Assembly: GCF_030297135.1 (NCBI RefSeq)
Contig: NZ_AP028065.1
Coordinates: forward strand, 2,046,001 to 2,110,000
Source: Pseudoalteromonas apostichopi
Lineage (GTDB): Bacteria; Pseudomonadota; Gammaproteobacteria; Enterobacterales; Alteromonadaceae
Direction of reading: 5' to 3'
DNA: 64,000 nt
In this document: positions 36,449 to 44,392 of the stretch, piece after piece
Layout of the letters: every line of letters begins with the position of its first letter
Position numbering within the stretch: position 1 is the stretch's first letter
Notes under the pieces: model-generated
Databases searched by the model: none
Told to the model about the DNA's origin: nothing
What the model saw: only the letters and a program-made list of their open reading frames with translations
Position numbers and translations under genes: made by a program

Positions 36449-37165
36449 GTGAAAGCAGCCATCTTACTTGCCTCATTACTTAGCCCACTTGCTGTTGCAG
36501 GGCAATGCGATATGAACACCGGTTTTACGCAAGCAGACTATAAAGTCACAACAGATATAGTTGCTAATAAGCAGCATACTGAAAACACCTTTACCCTTTG
36601 GCGTACGCCTCATCAGGTGGCTAAGCAGAATCCACAGTTTATTGAGCTATGGCAGCAGTTGCGCAATCAACAAATTCGCCCAATTCGTTATTTTCAGCAT
36701 GCGCAGCGTGGTATTGAATATCAACCATCGGAAGTGCAAGGTGAACAAGATTGGAGTAGCAAATATCAGCTAGTAAGCGATAAATTCCTAGCCTCTATGA
36801 CGCACCAAAAAAGCGCAGGAGAAGGCTGTGAGCTAACGGATTATTACACACAACAGCAGGGTGATAGCAAAATAGAGTTAAGCTGGCTTGCCAATCAAAA
36901 GTTACTCAAAGCAATTCGTATTTCAACACCCAGTTATAGCCGTGAAATTGTTTTAACAGCCAGCCATCACAATCAGCAAAAAGTACAGGTAGAATTTGCG
37001 AAATGGGATAACTATCAAACGACCGATTACGCAGATATCGGTGATAATGAAAGCGACCCGTTTTTAGCTAAAATGATCAACTTAGGGTTTGTTGAGCATG
37101 GTGCAAGCGGATTTTATGATGCGCAAGGTAATCAGCTAAAAGGTGAGCATGGGCATCATCACTAA
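36449..37165 (+). CDS. Unknown periplasmic protein downstream of alkaline phosphatases
   Basis: I do not recognise this 238-residue protein. It starts at GTG with a signal peptide ending AVAGQ, so it is exported. The mature part is polar, with many Gln, His and Lys, three cysteines, and a C-terminal tail ending HGHHH that could bind metal. It may be transcribed together with the two phosphatases, 73 bases upstream, unless the hairpin between them stops transcription. A terminator follows. A role linked to phosphatase metal supply or to phosphate scavenging would be speculation. Confidence 0.75.
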   Translation: MKAAILLASLLSPLAVAGQCDMNTGFTQADYKVTTDIVANKQHTENTFTLWRTPHQVAKQNPQFIELWQQLRNQQIRPIRYFQHAQRGIEYQPSEVQGEQDWSSKYQLVSDKFLASMTHQKSAGEGCELTDYYTQQQGDSKIELSWLANQKLLKAIRISTPSYSREIVLTASHHNQQKVQVEFAKWDNYQTTDYADIGDNESDPFLAKMINLGFVEHGASGFYDAQGNQLKGEHGHHH

Positions 37166-37176
37166 TTAAATATCGC

Positions 37177-37202
37177 AATGCCGCTTTTTTAGCGGCATTT
37201 TT
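37177..37202 (+). terminator. Intrinsic terminator after the 36449 gene
   Basis: AATGCCGCT and AGCGGCATT form a perfect 9-bp stem with a TTTTT loop, followed by TTT. Confidence 0.9.
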
Positions 37203-37350
37203 GTATCTGCAACTCAGCGTTGCTAGCGCTACTCATTGCCCTTTTCAGCTAAGATAAAATTATGTGCTTCAACGAAGTGTTGCAACTATTGTCTGGTTTA
37301 ATTGGTAAATTTTGCGATTGTTGCTTAAGTTTAACCAAGGAGGAACAGCC

Positions 37351-38145
37351 ATGACAAAAATAAATACAAAACACCCCGCAGGTACTTTCTGCTGGGCAGA
37401 GTTATGCGCGAAAGACTGGCTAGCTGCGAAGCAATTTTATACGCAATTATTTGATTGGGATTTTGACGACCAACCAATAGGCGAAGATATGTTTTACACC
37501 ATGCTGCAAAAGCAAGGTGATGATATTGCCGCTATGTATCAACTGCCAGCAAGTATGAGCGAGATGCCAACCCATTGGTTATTGTACATTGCTGTTGATG
37601 ATGTTGATCAAAGCACAGAGCAGGCAAAATCATTAGGTGCAACTGTTTTGGCAGGGCCGCATGATGTAATGAAAGCAGGTCGCATGGTGATGCTACAAGA
37701 GCCAGGCGGTGCAACATTTGCCTTGTGGCAAGCTGGTGAGCATATCGGGGCTAAACGAGTGCAAGAGCTTAACCTGCCTTACTGGTTTGAACTTGTGTCG
37801 AAAGACATGCAAAAAAGTCGCGACTTTTATTGTCAGTTATTTGGATGGCAGTTTGAGGTGAAACCCATGGAGGGCATGGACTACATCTTATTCACCATTG
37901 ATGAGCAACCGATAGCAGGCATGCTTGAAATGACCAATGAATGGCCAGATGACATTCCACCCCATTGGATGCCGTATTTTGCCGTAGCAGATTGCGATCA
38001 GGCGGTTGCCAAAGCAACGCAGCTTAATGGGGTTATTTGTGTGCCAGCGACAGACATCCCAGATGTTGGGCGCTTTAGTGTTATTACCGATCCACAAGGG
38101 GCTGTATTTTCAATTCTTAAATCAACCATTGATGAATTAACTTAA
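37351..38145 (+). CDS. VOC-family protein with two glyoxalase-like domains
   Basis: The 264-residue protein contains two vicinal-oxygen-chelate modules (about residues 8-125 and 135-258), each starting with a W/F-rich strand (FCWAELCAKDWLAAKQFY and PYWFELVSKDMQKSRDFY) and ending with PxGAxF. The layout resembles the CFP32/Rv0577-type glyoxalase-like proteins. The substrate is unknown. I placed the start at ATG 37351 because a perfect AAGGAGG lies seven bases upstream; the longer reading from 37312 has no such site. It appears to be a single-gene unit. Confidence 0.88.
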   Translation: MTKINTKHPAGTFCWAELCAKDWLAAKQFYTQLFDWDFDDQPIGEDMFYTMLQKQGDDIAAMYQLPASMSEMPTHWLLYIAVDDVDQSTEQAKSLGATVLAGPHDVMKAGRMVMLQEPGGATFALWQAGEHIGAKRVQELNLPYWFELVSKDMQKSRDFYCQLFGWQFEVKPMEGMDYILFTIDEQPIAGMLEMTNEWPDDIPPHWMPYFAVADCDQAVAKATQLNGVICVPATDIPDVGRFSVITDPQGAVFSILKSTIDELT

Positions 38146-38186
38146 CATCTTGGTTTTTGTTAATCTGTCCCAAGGTATATATACAC

Positions 38187-38232
38187 CCAAGCCACCTCAA
38201 GATGTTGAAACTCGCACCTTGAGGTGGTTTGG
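38187..38232. repeat. Palindromic intergenic repeat
   Basis: CCACCTCAAG (38192-38201) and CTTGAGGTGG (38218-38227) are perfect inverted arms, extended outward by CCAAG and TTTGG, with TATATA flanks. From memory, such palindromes (CCTCAAG...CTTGAGG within TATACCCAAG) recur between genes in Vibrionaceae and Alteromonadales. Only one copy is in this window. Confidence 0.6.
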
Positions 38233-38262
38233 ATATAGAAAACCCAACTAAGGAGCAGATTG

Positions 38263-38928
38263 ATGACTAAGCATGTGGTGGTTACAGGGGCCAATAAAGG
38301 TATTGGCCTTAATTTTTGTAAACAGTATTCAGCCCAAGGTTACCGTGTTACTGCAGTGGTTCGCACGCCAAGCGAAGAGCTCCAAGCACTCGATGTGAAA
38401 GTTATTAGCGACATTGATGTATCTAACGCCGGTGATGTTGCAACACTTGCCAATTACTTACACGGCGACAAAATTGATATTTTGATTAATAACGCCGGTA
38501 TTTTTCATAACGAAACTTTAGCTGACATGGACTTTGCTGCCATCGAAAAGCAAATAAGTGTGAACAGTATCGCGCCTATTCGTATTACTCATGCGTTACA
38601 GCAAAACTTAGGTATTGATGCAAAAGTGGCGATGATCACATCGCGCATGGGTTCAATTACTGATAATGGCTCGGGCGGTTACATCGGCTATCGTATGTCA
38701 AAAGCCGCGCTTAATGCAGCTAGTGTTAGTTTAGCCCATGAGTTAAAAGATAAAAAAATTGCCGTAGGGTTATTCCATCCGGGCTTTGTACAAACGCAAA
38801 TGGTTAATTTTGCAGGAGATATCAGCCCTGAAACTGCTGCAGAGCGGCTCATCAAACGGATTGATGAATTAAATCTTAGCAACACAGGTGGGTTTTGGCA
38901 TTCAAACGGCGAAACGCTACCTTGGTAA
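38263..38928 (+). CDS. Short-chain dehydrogenase/reductase
   Basis: The 221-residue Rossmann protein has the NADP-binding TGANKGIG (residues 8-15), NNAGI, a catalytic Ser in MITSRMGS, and YxxxK in YRMSK. It belongs to the classical SDR family, nearest the carbonyl-reductase-like group, and its substrate is unknown. I use ATG 38263, with AGGAG seven bases upstream, instead of the TTG one codon earlier. A hairpin (38960-38983) follows. Confidence 0.9.
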   Translation: MTKHVVVTGANKGIGLNFCKQYSAQGYRVTAVVRTPSEELQALDVKVISDIDVSNAGDVATLANYLHGDKIDILINNAGIFHNETLADMDFAAIEKQISVNSIAPIRITHALQQNLGIDAKVAMITSRMGSITDNGSGGYIGYRMSKAALNAASVSLAHELKDKKIAVGLFHPGFVQTQMVNFAGDISPETAAERLIKRIDELNLSNTGGFWHSNGETLPW

Positions 38929-38959
38929 TTCTTTTTTCTAGGTTTTTATAACTCGGCTA

Positions 38960-38983
38960 GTTAGCAGCTAAAAAGCTGCTAAC
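38960..38983. other. Perfect hairpin after the SDR gene
   Basis: GTTAGCAGCT-AAAA-AGCTGCTAAC is a perfect 10-bp stem with a 4-base loop. It has no T-tract on either side, so it could be a Rho-type or stabilising 3' structure, or an operator for the next unit. Confidence 0.5.
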
Positions 38984-39019
38984 GGCTGATAAGTTTCGCT
39001 AATTATTGAACTTATAGTT

Positions 39020-39028
39020 TGCTATACT
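39020..39028 (+). promoter_or_regulatory. Candidate extended -10 promoter for the 39067-cti unit
   Basis: TGCTATACT is an extended -10 element (TGn plus TATACT) 38 bases before the gene. No good -35 box lies 17 bases upstream, which extended -10 promoters do not strictly need. Confidence 0.5.
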
Positions 39029-39066
39029 CGTACAATTAAAAGTCATTTTGATGTAGAGAACAGCAC

Positions 39067-39447
39067 ATGGAATTAGAGCAAAATAGCGATTTAACCCTTC
39101 CTCTTTTTTATTTCGATGAAAATCTTCATAGCCGTGACATCGAGTCTCCAGATTTACTATTACATGTAACGCTAAGCGAAGAGTTACTCGCACAGCTTTG
39201 CCAAAACCCAGCTGTTGATAGCAGTGTCGCAATTGCTATTAATGAATACCGTCTTGAAGTGTTAAATGATGACTATCAAGCATTGAATGATGGCGAGCAC
39301 GATGCGCAACTGACTTTAGTTCGTGGGCCACTATTAAGCGCTATGCTTAGCTGCGACAATGACCAAACCTTTGTGTCGCCTCAAGTTGATATGATGCCGA
39401 CCTTTGATTTAGGTGATGACGTTGAAGATATCGAGGAGGAAGGATGA
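39067..39447 (+). CDS. Small acidic unknown protein coupled to cti
   Basis: I do not recognise this 126-residue protein. It has no signal peptide or membrane segment. It is strongly acidic, and the tail (about residues 113-126) is almost all Asp and Glu. Its stop codon overlaps the start of cti by four bases (ATGA), so translation is coupled. The coupling suggests a role linked to the isomerase, but its likely cytoplasmic location differs from that of the exported Cti. Confidence 0.75.
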   Translation: MELEQNSDLTLPLFYFDENLHSRDIESPDLLLHVTLSEELLAQLCQNPAVDSSVAIAINEYRLEVLNDDYQALNDGEHDAQLTLVRGPLLSAMLSCDNDQTFVSPQVDMMPTFDLGDDVEDIEEEG

Positions 39448-41780
39448 GAAAACTCCTCACGACCGTATTTGGCCTCATTTTATTAAGTGGCTGTGCTTAT
39501 CTAGGTGCAGCTCATTACGATGAACTGTTTGGTGAAGAGCAGCCAAGAGAGCGTGTTGTTGCCGCATCAACTTTAGAGGGGGCAGAGTTTTTAAACGATG
39601 TAAAACCTGTTCTCGATACTCGTTGTGTTGTTTGTCACGGCTGTTATGACGCACCTTGTCAGCTTAAATTATCTTCAGTTGAAGGAATTGACCGAGGTTT
39701 AAGTAAAGAGCTTGTCTATGATGGTACTCGGTTATTAGCGCAAGAGCCAAGCCGCTTACTTTTTGATGCGACAAGTACCGCTCAGTGGCGTGAAAAAGGT
39801 TTTACCCCAGTACTAAATGAGCGTGCACAAACAGAAGAAGCTAATCTTGCTGGAAGTGTGCTTTACAATGCTTTAGTGCTTAAGCAAAGCAGCCCACTGC
39901 CTAAGCAAGCTATTTTAGGCGATGAGTTTGATTTTTCACTCGATCGTGAACAAACATGTACCACGATGAACGAGTTTGACTCATTTGCTAAGGATAATCC
40001 TCACAGTGGTATGCCTTATGGTTTGCCTGGTATCTCAAGCGAAGAATTTCAGCACCTTGCTAAATGGCTTAAAAAGGGCGGTTACCTTGCTCATATTGAG
40101 CCTCCTGAAGAAGGAGTGCTAAAACAAGTCGAACGCTGGGAAGCTTTCTTAAACCAAGATGGTTTAAAGCATCAACTAGCGGCTCGCTATATCTATGAGC
40201 ACTGGTATTTAGCACATATTTACTTCCCTGAGCATGGCGATAAACACAGTTATTTTAAGCTAGTACGTTCTTCGACTCCGCCGGGTGAAGAGATTAAATA
40301 TATTAGTACACGTCGCCCTTATGAAGATCCTAAGGTTGAGCGAGTTTACTACCGATTGATGCATGACCGTTCGACTATCTTAGCGAAAACACATTTACCT
40401 TTAGCATTAAATGACGAAAAGCTAGCGCGCATAAACTCGCAATTTATTGAGGCTGATTACCAAGTAAATAAACTACCAAGCTATAAACCAGAAGTCGCAT
40501 CAAACCCATTTAAAGCGTTTGCTGCAATCCCAGTAAACTCACGCTATCAATTTATGCTTGATGAAGCTGAGCTGATTATTATGGGCTTTATTAAAGGGCC
40601 TGTTTGTCGTGGTCAAATTGCGTTAAACGTGATTAACGATCAGTTCTGGGTTGGCTTTGCGAAACCTGAAATGGCGGCGACACCAAAAGTGGGTGAATTG
40701 TTGTTACAACATGAAGATGCCTTAGCATTACCAGCTGAAGAAGAAAGTAATGCCTTGCCGATTTCTAGTTGGGTGAAGTATTCAAAACGCCAAAACAAAT
40801 ATTTGTCTGCTAAAGTTGCACTGGCAAATAAAATGTTTGAGAACGGTCAGCACCTAACAACAGATTTACTTTGGCAAGGTGATGGTCATAACCAAAATGC
40901 AGCACTTACGGTGTTTCGTCATTTTGATAGCGCAACGGTTGTTAAGGGCTGGATTGGCCAGCAACCAAAGACCGCTTGGATACTTGACTACGCATTATTT
41001 GAACGTATTCACTACCTGCTGGTGGCGGGCTTTGATGTGTATGGCAACATTGGTCATCAGTTGTTAACTCGCTTGTATATGGACTTTTTACGTTTAGAGG
41101 GTGAAGCAAACTACCTTGCCTTGTTACCAGAAGCTAAGCGTAAAGAAATTAAAGCCCAGTGGTATCGTAAATCACCACCTAGCTTAACGAGCTTCTTTGA
41201 AGATGAATTGTCATTTAGTCAACCTACAGGCATTGAATACAAAACCAAGGACCCTCAATCTGAGTTGTTCAATATGCTTAAAGATAAACTGAAGCCCATT
41301 TTGAGCCCTCGCTATGACTATACCAAAGTGCCTGAACCATTAGCTAAAATTAACGATCTTCCGGTTAAAGCCGTTAACTTGCTGCCGCAAATTTCATTTG
41401 TGTTAGTCAAAGGTAGCGATGATAAACATAAGGCATACACCCTGATCCACCATAATGCTCATTACAATATTTCAAGCTTACTGAACGAAGAGGGTCAGCG
41501 TGCTTATGATGAAGATACAGTGACGATTGTGCCTGGATTTATAGGTGATTACCCAGAAGCAATTTGGTATCTACACAACGAACAGCAGATTGCTGCATTT
41601 GCAGCTGGGCTTGCAAAAGCAACAGATGAAGCAGCCTACAGAGATCTGAAAAGCGAGTTTGCAATTCGCCGTACGCATCCGCAGTTTTGGCAATATAGTG
41701 ATATTTTACACCGTGTAGCAAAAGAATATCGTGGCGTCGAGTTTGGTTTGTTTGATTATAATCGATTGGAAAATAGATAA
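39444..41780 (+). CDS. cti: Fatty acid cis/trans isomerase (Cti)
   Basis: Cti converts cis-unsaturated phospholipid acyl chains to trans, making membranes more rigid under solvent, heat or osmotic stress. The 778-residue protein has a signal sequence (with an LSGC segment at residues 14-17 that could be a lipobox) and the haem c motif CVVCH (C61, C64, H65) near the N-terminus, followed by the long family-specific region. Length matches the Pseudomonas and Vibrio enzymes. It acts on the periplasmic side and needs no cofactor input. It is in a two-gene unit with the small acidic gene and is closed by a terminator. Confidence 0.92.
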   Translation: MRKLLTTVFGLILLSGCAYLGAAHYDELFGEEQPRERVVAASTLEGAEFLNDVKPVLDTRCVVCHGCYDAPCQLKLSSVEGIDRGLSKELVYDGTRLLAQEPSRLLFDATSTAQWREKGFTPVLNERAQTEEANLAGSVLYNALVLKQSSPLPKQAILGDEFDFSLDREQTCTTMNEFDSFAKDNPHSGMPYGLPGISSEEFQHLAKWLKKGGYLAHIEPPEEGVLKQVERWEAFLNQDGLKHQLAARYIYEHWYLAHIYFPEHGDKHSYFKLVRSSTPPGEEIKYISTRRPYEDPKVERVYYRLMHDRSTILAKTHLPLALNDEKLARINSQFIEADYQVNKLPSYKPEVASNPFKAFAAIPVNSRYQFMLDEAELIIMGFIKGPVCRGQIALNVINDQFWVGFAKPEMAATPKVGELLLQHEDALALPAEEESNALPISSWVKYSKRQNKYLSAKVALANKMFENGQHLTTDLLWQGDGHNQNAALTVFRHFDSATVVKGWIGQQPKTAWILDYALFERIHYLLVAGFDVYGNIGHQLLTRLYMDFLRLEGEANYLALLPEAKRKEIKAQWYRKSPPSLTSFFEDELSFSQPTGIEYKTKDPQSELFNMLKDKLKPILSPRYDYTKVPEPLAKINDLPVKAVNLLPQISFVLVKGSDDKHKAYTLIHHNAHYNISSLLNEEGQRAYDEDTVTIVPGFIGDYPEAIWYLHNEQQIAAFAAGLAKATDEAAYRDLKSEFAIRRTHPQFWQYSDILHRVAKEYRGVEFGLFDYNRLENR

Positions 41781-41802
41781 ATTTCTGTTGAGTGTCATCT
41801 TT

Positions 41803-41830
41803 AAAGCCCACTTCAAGTGGGCTTTCTTGT
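41803..41830 (+). terminator. Intrinsic terminator after cti
   Basis: AAAGCCCACTT and AAGTGGGCTTT are complementary arms around a single C, folding to a 9-bp stem with a small loop, followed by CTTGT. The T-tract is short because part of it lies in the stem. Confidence 0.8.
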
Positions 41831-41877
41831 ATTCTATGAACTACAATTATTTTAAAAAAAATAATGAGTAAAGCACG

Positions 41878-43626
41878 TTGCAGCTAATCATAGATATTAG
41901 AAAACGATATCGCTGGGGATTATTGGCGATTGCTATATTGATCTCTGTATCAGCTATCTTGATACAGAGCCTTTTGTATATCCAAAAGGGTGATGCCAAA
42001 GTCATTAATATTGCCGGTAAGCAACGCATGCTGTCACAAAAAATAGCCTTGTATGGCAATGCACTTACCAATCTTGAATCCGAACATTTTCAACAGCAAC
42101 ACCGAAGGCTATTGCAACAATCCGTTGAGCAGTTCATTGCAGGGCATCAATTTTTAATTCAGCAAGATGAGCAAGGTCACTATATTCATTTGAATGAGGC
42201 GCTTGAGGCTCATTACTTCTCGCCGCCTACTGCATTAGATGAGCACGTGAAGCGTTATGTTAGTAAAGCGCAGCTATTACTCAACAATACCGATGGTTTT
42301 GGCTATGTGGATCGCCCAACATTTGTTAGCAACCAGCTTGAGGCGCTGCTAACTAAACTGGACCAAGCGGTTAAATTACTTGAGCAAAAATCAGTTCAAA
42401 AAGTGACATTTTTGGCGGTTTTAGAGTTGTTGTTTTGGCTCACAACCATAGCGTTATTAGTCGCTGAGCTATTTTTCATTTTTAAACCTATGGAGAAACT
42501 GATCACTAACAACATTGCTAAGTACAAGGAGCAAAAAGAGTTTGCTGAGCGTGTAAATAAAAATAAAGAGCGTTTTATCGCCCGCACCAGTCACGAGTTT
42601 AGAACACCATTGCAAGGATTAACTGCATCAATCGAAGCCCTTGATATTAGCGACAGTCAGCAGCTAACTAAACAGCAGGCGCTTTATTGCGTTAACAGGT
42701 TGGTGGCAATGCTAGATGAGTTAAATGACTTACATCAGCTTACTTCGGGGGAATGGCAGTTAAGTTTTACTAGCAGCAATTTGTTATCAACATTAAAGCA
42801 AGCTATCTCACCGTTTGGATATGCCTGTAATGATAAAGGTATTACCTTGAGCGTGAATTTAGCTGAGTCACTCAATAAAGAGGTAATCACTGACCATGCT
42901 AGGCTGACTCAAATCGTTGCTGAAATTATTAATAATGCCGTTAAATTTACTCCAAGCCAAGGCCGTATTGCCGTAACAGCAGCGTGTCAGGGTGAGCGGC
43001 ACTTTGTAATGGAAATACAAGATAACGGTAAAGGCTTTGAAAAACCGCCGACAGACTTACTTAGTTACGAAAATGACTTTGAACAACATTTCCAAGGGTT
43101 AAAAACTGGGGTGCTACGGGTTATGCACATTGTCAAAGCATTAAAGGGAGAGATCCAATTTCTTAATGCCGAGCCACAAGGTGCAAAGGTCGTGGTGAAT
43201 TTAGAGCTAGAGTGTGCAACCACACCTGCAATGCCTGAGTCACTTCCGCAATCTTTACATTGTTTAATCGTCGAAGATAACCCACTTAATGCCACTATTT
43301 TAGGACGTATAGTAAGTCATTTAAATTACAGTTTTGATGTGGCTGAAAATGGTTTAATCGCCACAGATAAAACGTCAGATAAGCACTATGATTTAATCTT
43401 TATGGATTTGAATATGCCGGTTATGGATGGCTTTAAAGCAATTGATATTATTCGCAATGAGCAGGGCCAGCAGGTGCCTATTTTGGTGGTAACTGCCAAT
43501 ACATCAAATGATGATTTGCAACGAGTGTATGAGCTTGGGGCAAACCTGCACATATACAAACCTATCACCCTAGATTCGGTGCAAAAAGCTCTCAGCATTT
43601 TATTTACTGAGAGCTCACAGGGATAA
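41878..43626 (+). CDS. Hybrid histidine kinase with a PilJ-type sensor domain
   Basis: The 582-residue membrane protein has a transmembrane helix at about residues 14-33, then a periplasmic four-helix sensor with NIAGKQRMLSQKIALYGNAL (the PilJ/NarX-type N-terminal domain), and a second transmembrane helix at about 180-200. A HisKA domain follows with SHEFRTPLQG (H239), then a HATPase with NNAVKFTP, and a receiver domain with FMDLNMPVMDG (D510). There is no output domain. I keep the TTG start because later ATGs would delete the first membrane helix, but the ribosome site is weak. No response regulator lies beside it. The signal is unknown. Confidence 0.88.
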   Translation: MQLIIDIRKRYRWGLLAIAILISVSAILIQSLLYIQKGDAKVINIAGKQRMLSQKIALYGNALTNLESEHFQQQHRRLLQQSVEQFIAGHQFLIQQDEQGHYIHLNEALEAHYFSPPTALDEHVKRYVSKAQLLLNNTDGFGYVDRPTFVSNQLEALLTKLDQAVKLLEQKSVQKVTFLAVLELLFWLTTIALLVAELFFIFKPMEKLITNNIAKYKEQKEFAERVNKNKERFIARTSHEFRTPLQGLTASIEALDISDSQQLTKQQALYCVNRLVAMLDELNDLHQLTSGEWQLSFTSSNLLSTLKQAISPFGYACNDKGITLSVNLAESLNKEVITDHARLTQIVAEIINNAVKFTPSQGRIAVTAACQGERHFVMEIQDNGKGFEKPPTDLLSYENDFEQHFQGLKTGVLRVMHIVKALKGEIQFLNAEPQGAKVVVNLELECATTPAMPESLPQSLHCLIVEDNPLNATILGRIVSHLNYSFDVAENGLIATDKTSDKHYDLIFMDLNMPVMDGFKAIDIIRNEQGQQVPILVVTANTSNDDLQRVYELGANLHIYKPITLDSVQKALSILFTESSQG

Positions 43627-43639
43627 CCTAAGTATTAAA

Positions 43640-44263
43640 TTAGTGTGTTACCTTGATGTCGCCAACACCCACTTCTACTTCAATATCGTATTGGCCGTTG
43701 CCACGATAGCTTGAGTGCGAGCTAACAACTTTTCGGCTGGTATTACCGTCATTTTTTAAGCCGCGAATTTTGGTGTCGCCCACACCGGTATCAAGCTCTA
43801 TGTGTTTGTAGTCATCAAGCGCACTATCAATTCTTACCGCGCCCACACCTAGTTCAATATCAACCGAATTACTCGCATCGTTAATTTCGATATCGCCAAC
43901 ACCTAGTTCGACATCAATTGCCATCGATTTAGGCATTTTTACATGCCAGTCTTGTTGAATGTCATCGTTATCTAATTTTAAGTTAAGTGAGCTAGCACTT
44001 TGCGAATGGCTTAATTCAATATCTGATAAATCAACATCAGAGCTGAACCAGCTATTGTCATTCTTTGGTTCAATGCGTACCGTAACTACGACTTCGCTGC
44101 CGTCATAGCTTTCGACTTCTAAGCTGCCTACCGGAAAATCAATATCAAGCTGGCTTGCGCCATTAATTGCGAAGTTGTGACTTAGTTCGCGTGAATCTTT
44201 TGCCATAGCGTATGACGTTGTCAGTGCTAGGCCTATTGCTGCTACACAAAGTAATTTTTTCAT
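43640..44263 (-). CDS. Periplasmic repeat protein (DUF4097-like)
   Basis: The 207-residue product has a signal peptide ending AMA-K, so it is periplasmic. The mature part is beta-rich and contains four repeats of an (E/D)xGVG(D/A) unit (DVELGVGDIEI, DIELGVGAVRI, ELDTGVGDTKI, EVEVGVGDIKV), each about 20-25 residues apart. This suggests a small beta-solenoid like DUF4097-type adhesin-related domains. It is very acidic. It is divergently transcribed from the ABC gene and convergent with the kinase gene. The function is not known. Confidence 0.82.
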   Translation of the reverse strand: MKKLLCVAAIGLALTTSYAMAKDSRELSHNFAINGASQLDIDFPVGSLEVESYDGSEVVVTVRIEPKNDNSWFSSDVDLSDIELSHSQSASSLNLKLDNDDIQQDWHVKMPKSMAIDVELGVGDIEINDASNSVDIELGVGAVRIDSALDDYKHIELDTGVGDTKIRGLKNDGNTSRKVVSSHSSYRGNGQYDIEVEVGVGDIKVTH

Positions 44264-44392
44264 AGTCTGTTTCCTGTTGATGACCTTTTATACCTTAGTC
44301 GCAGCTGTGTTCAAAAAAGGTTTAAACGAATTTTATTTTTTTATTGAATGCGGTAACGTCAAGCTAACGGTAACTTAGAATGAGGATTCAAA

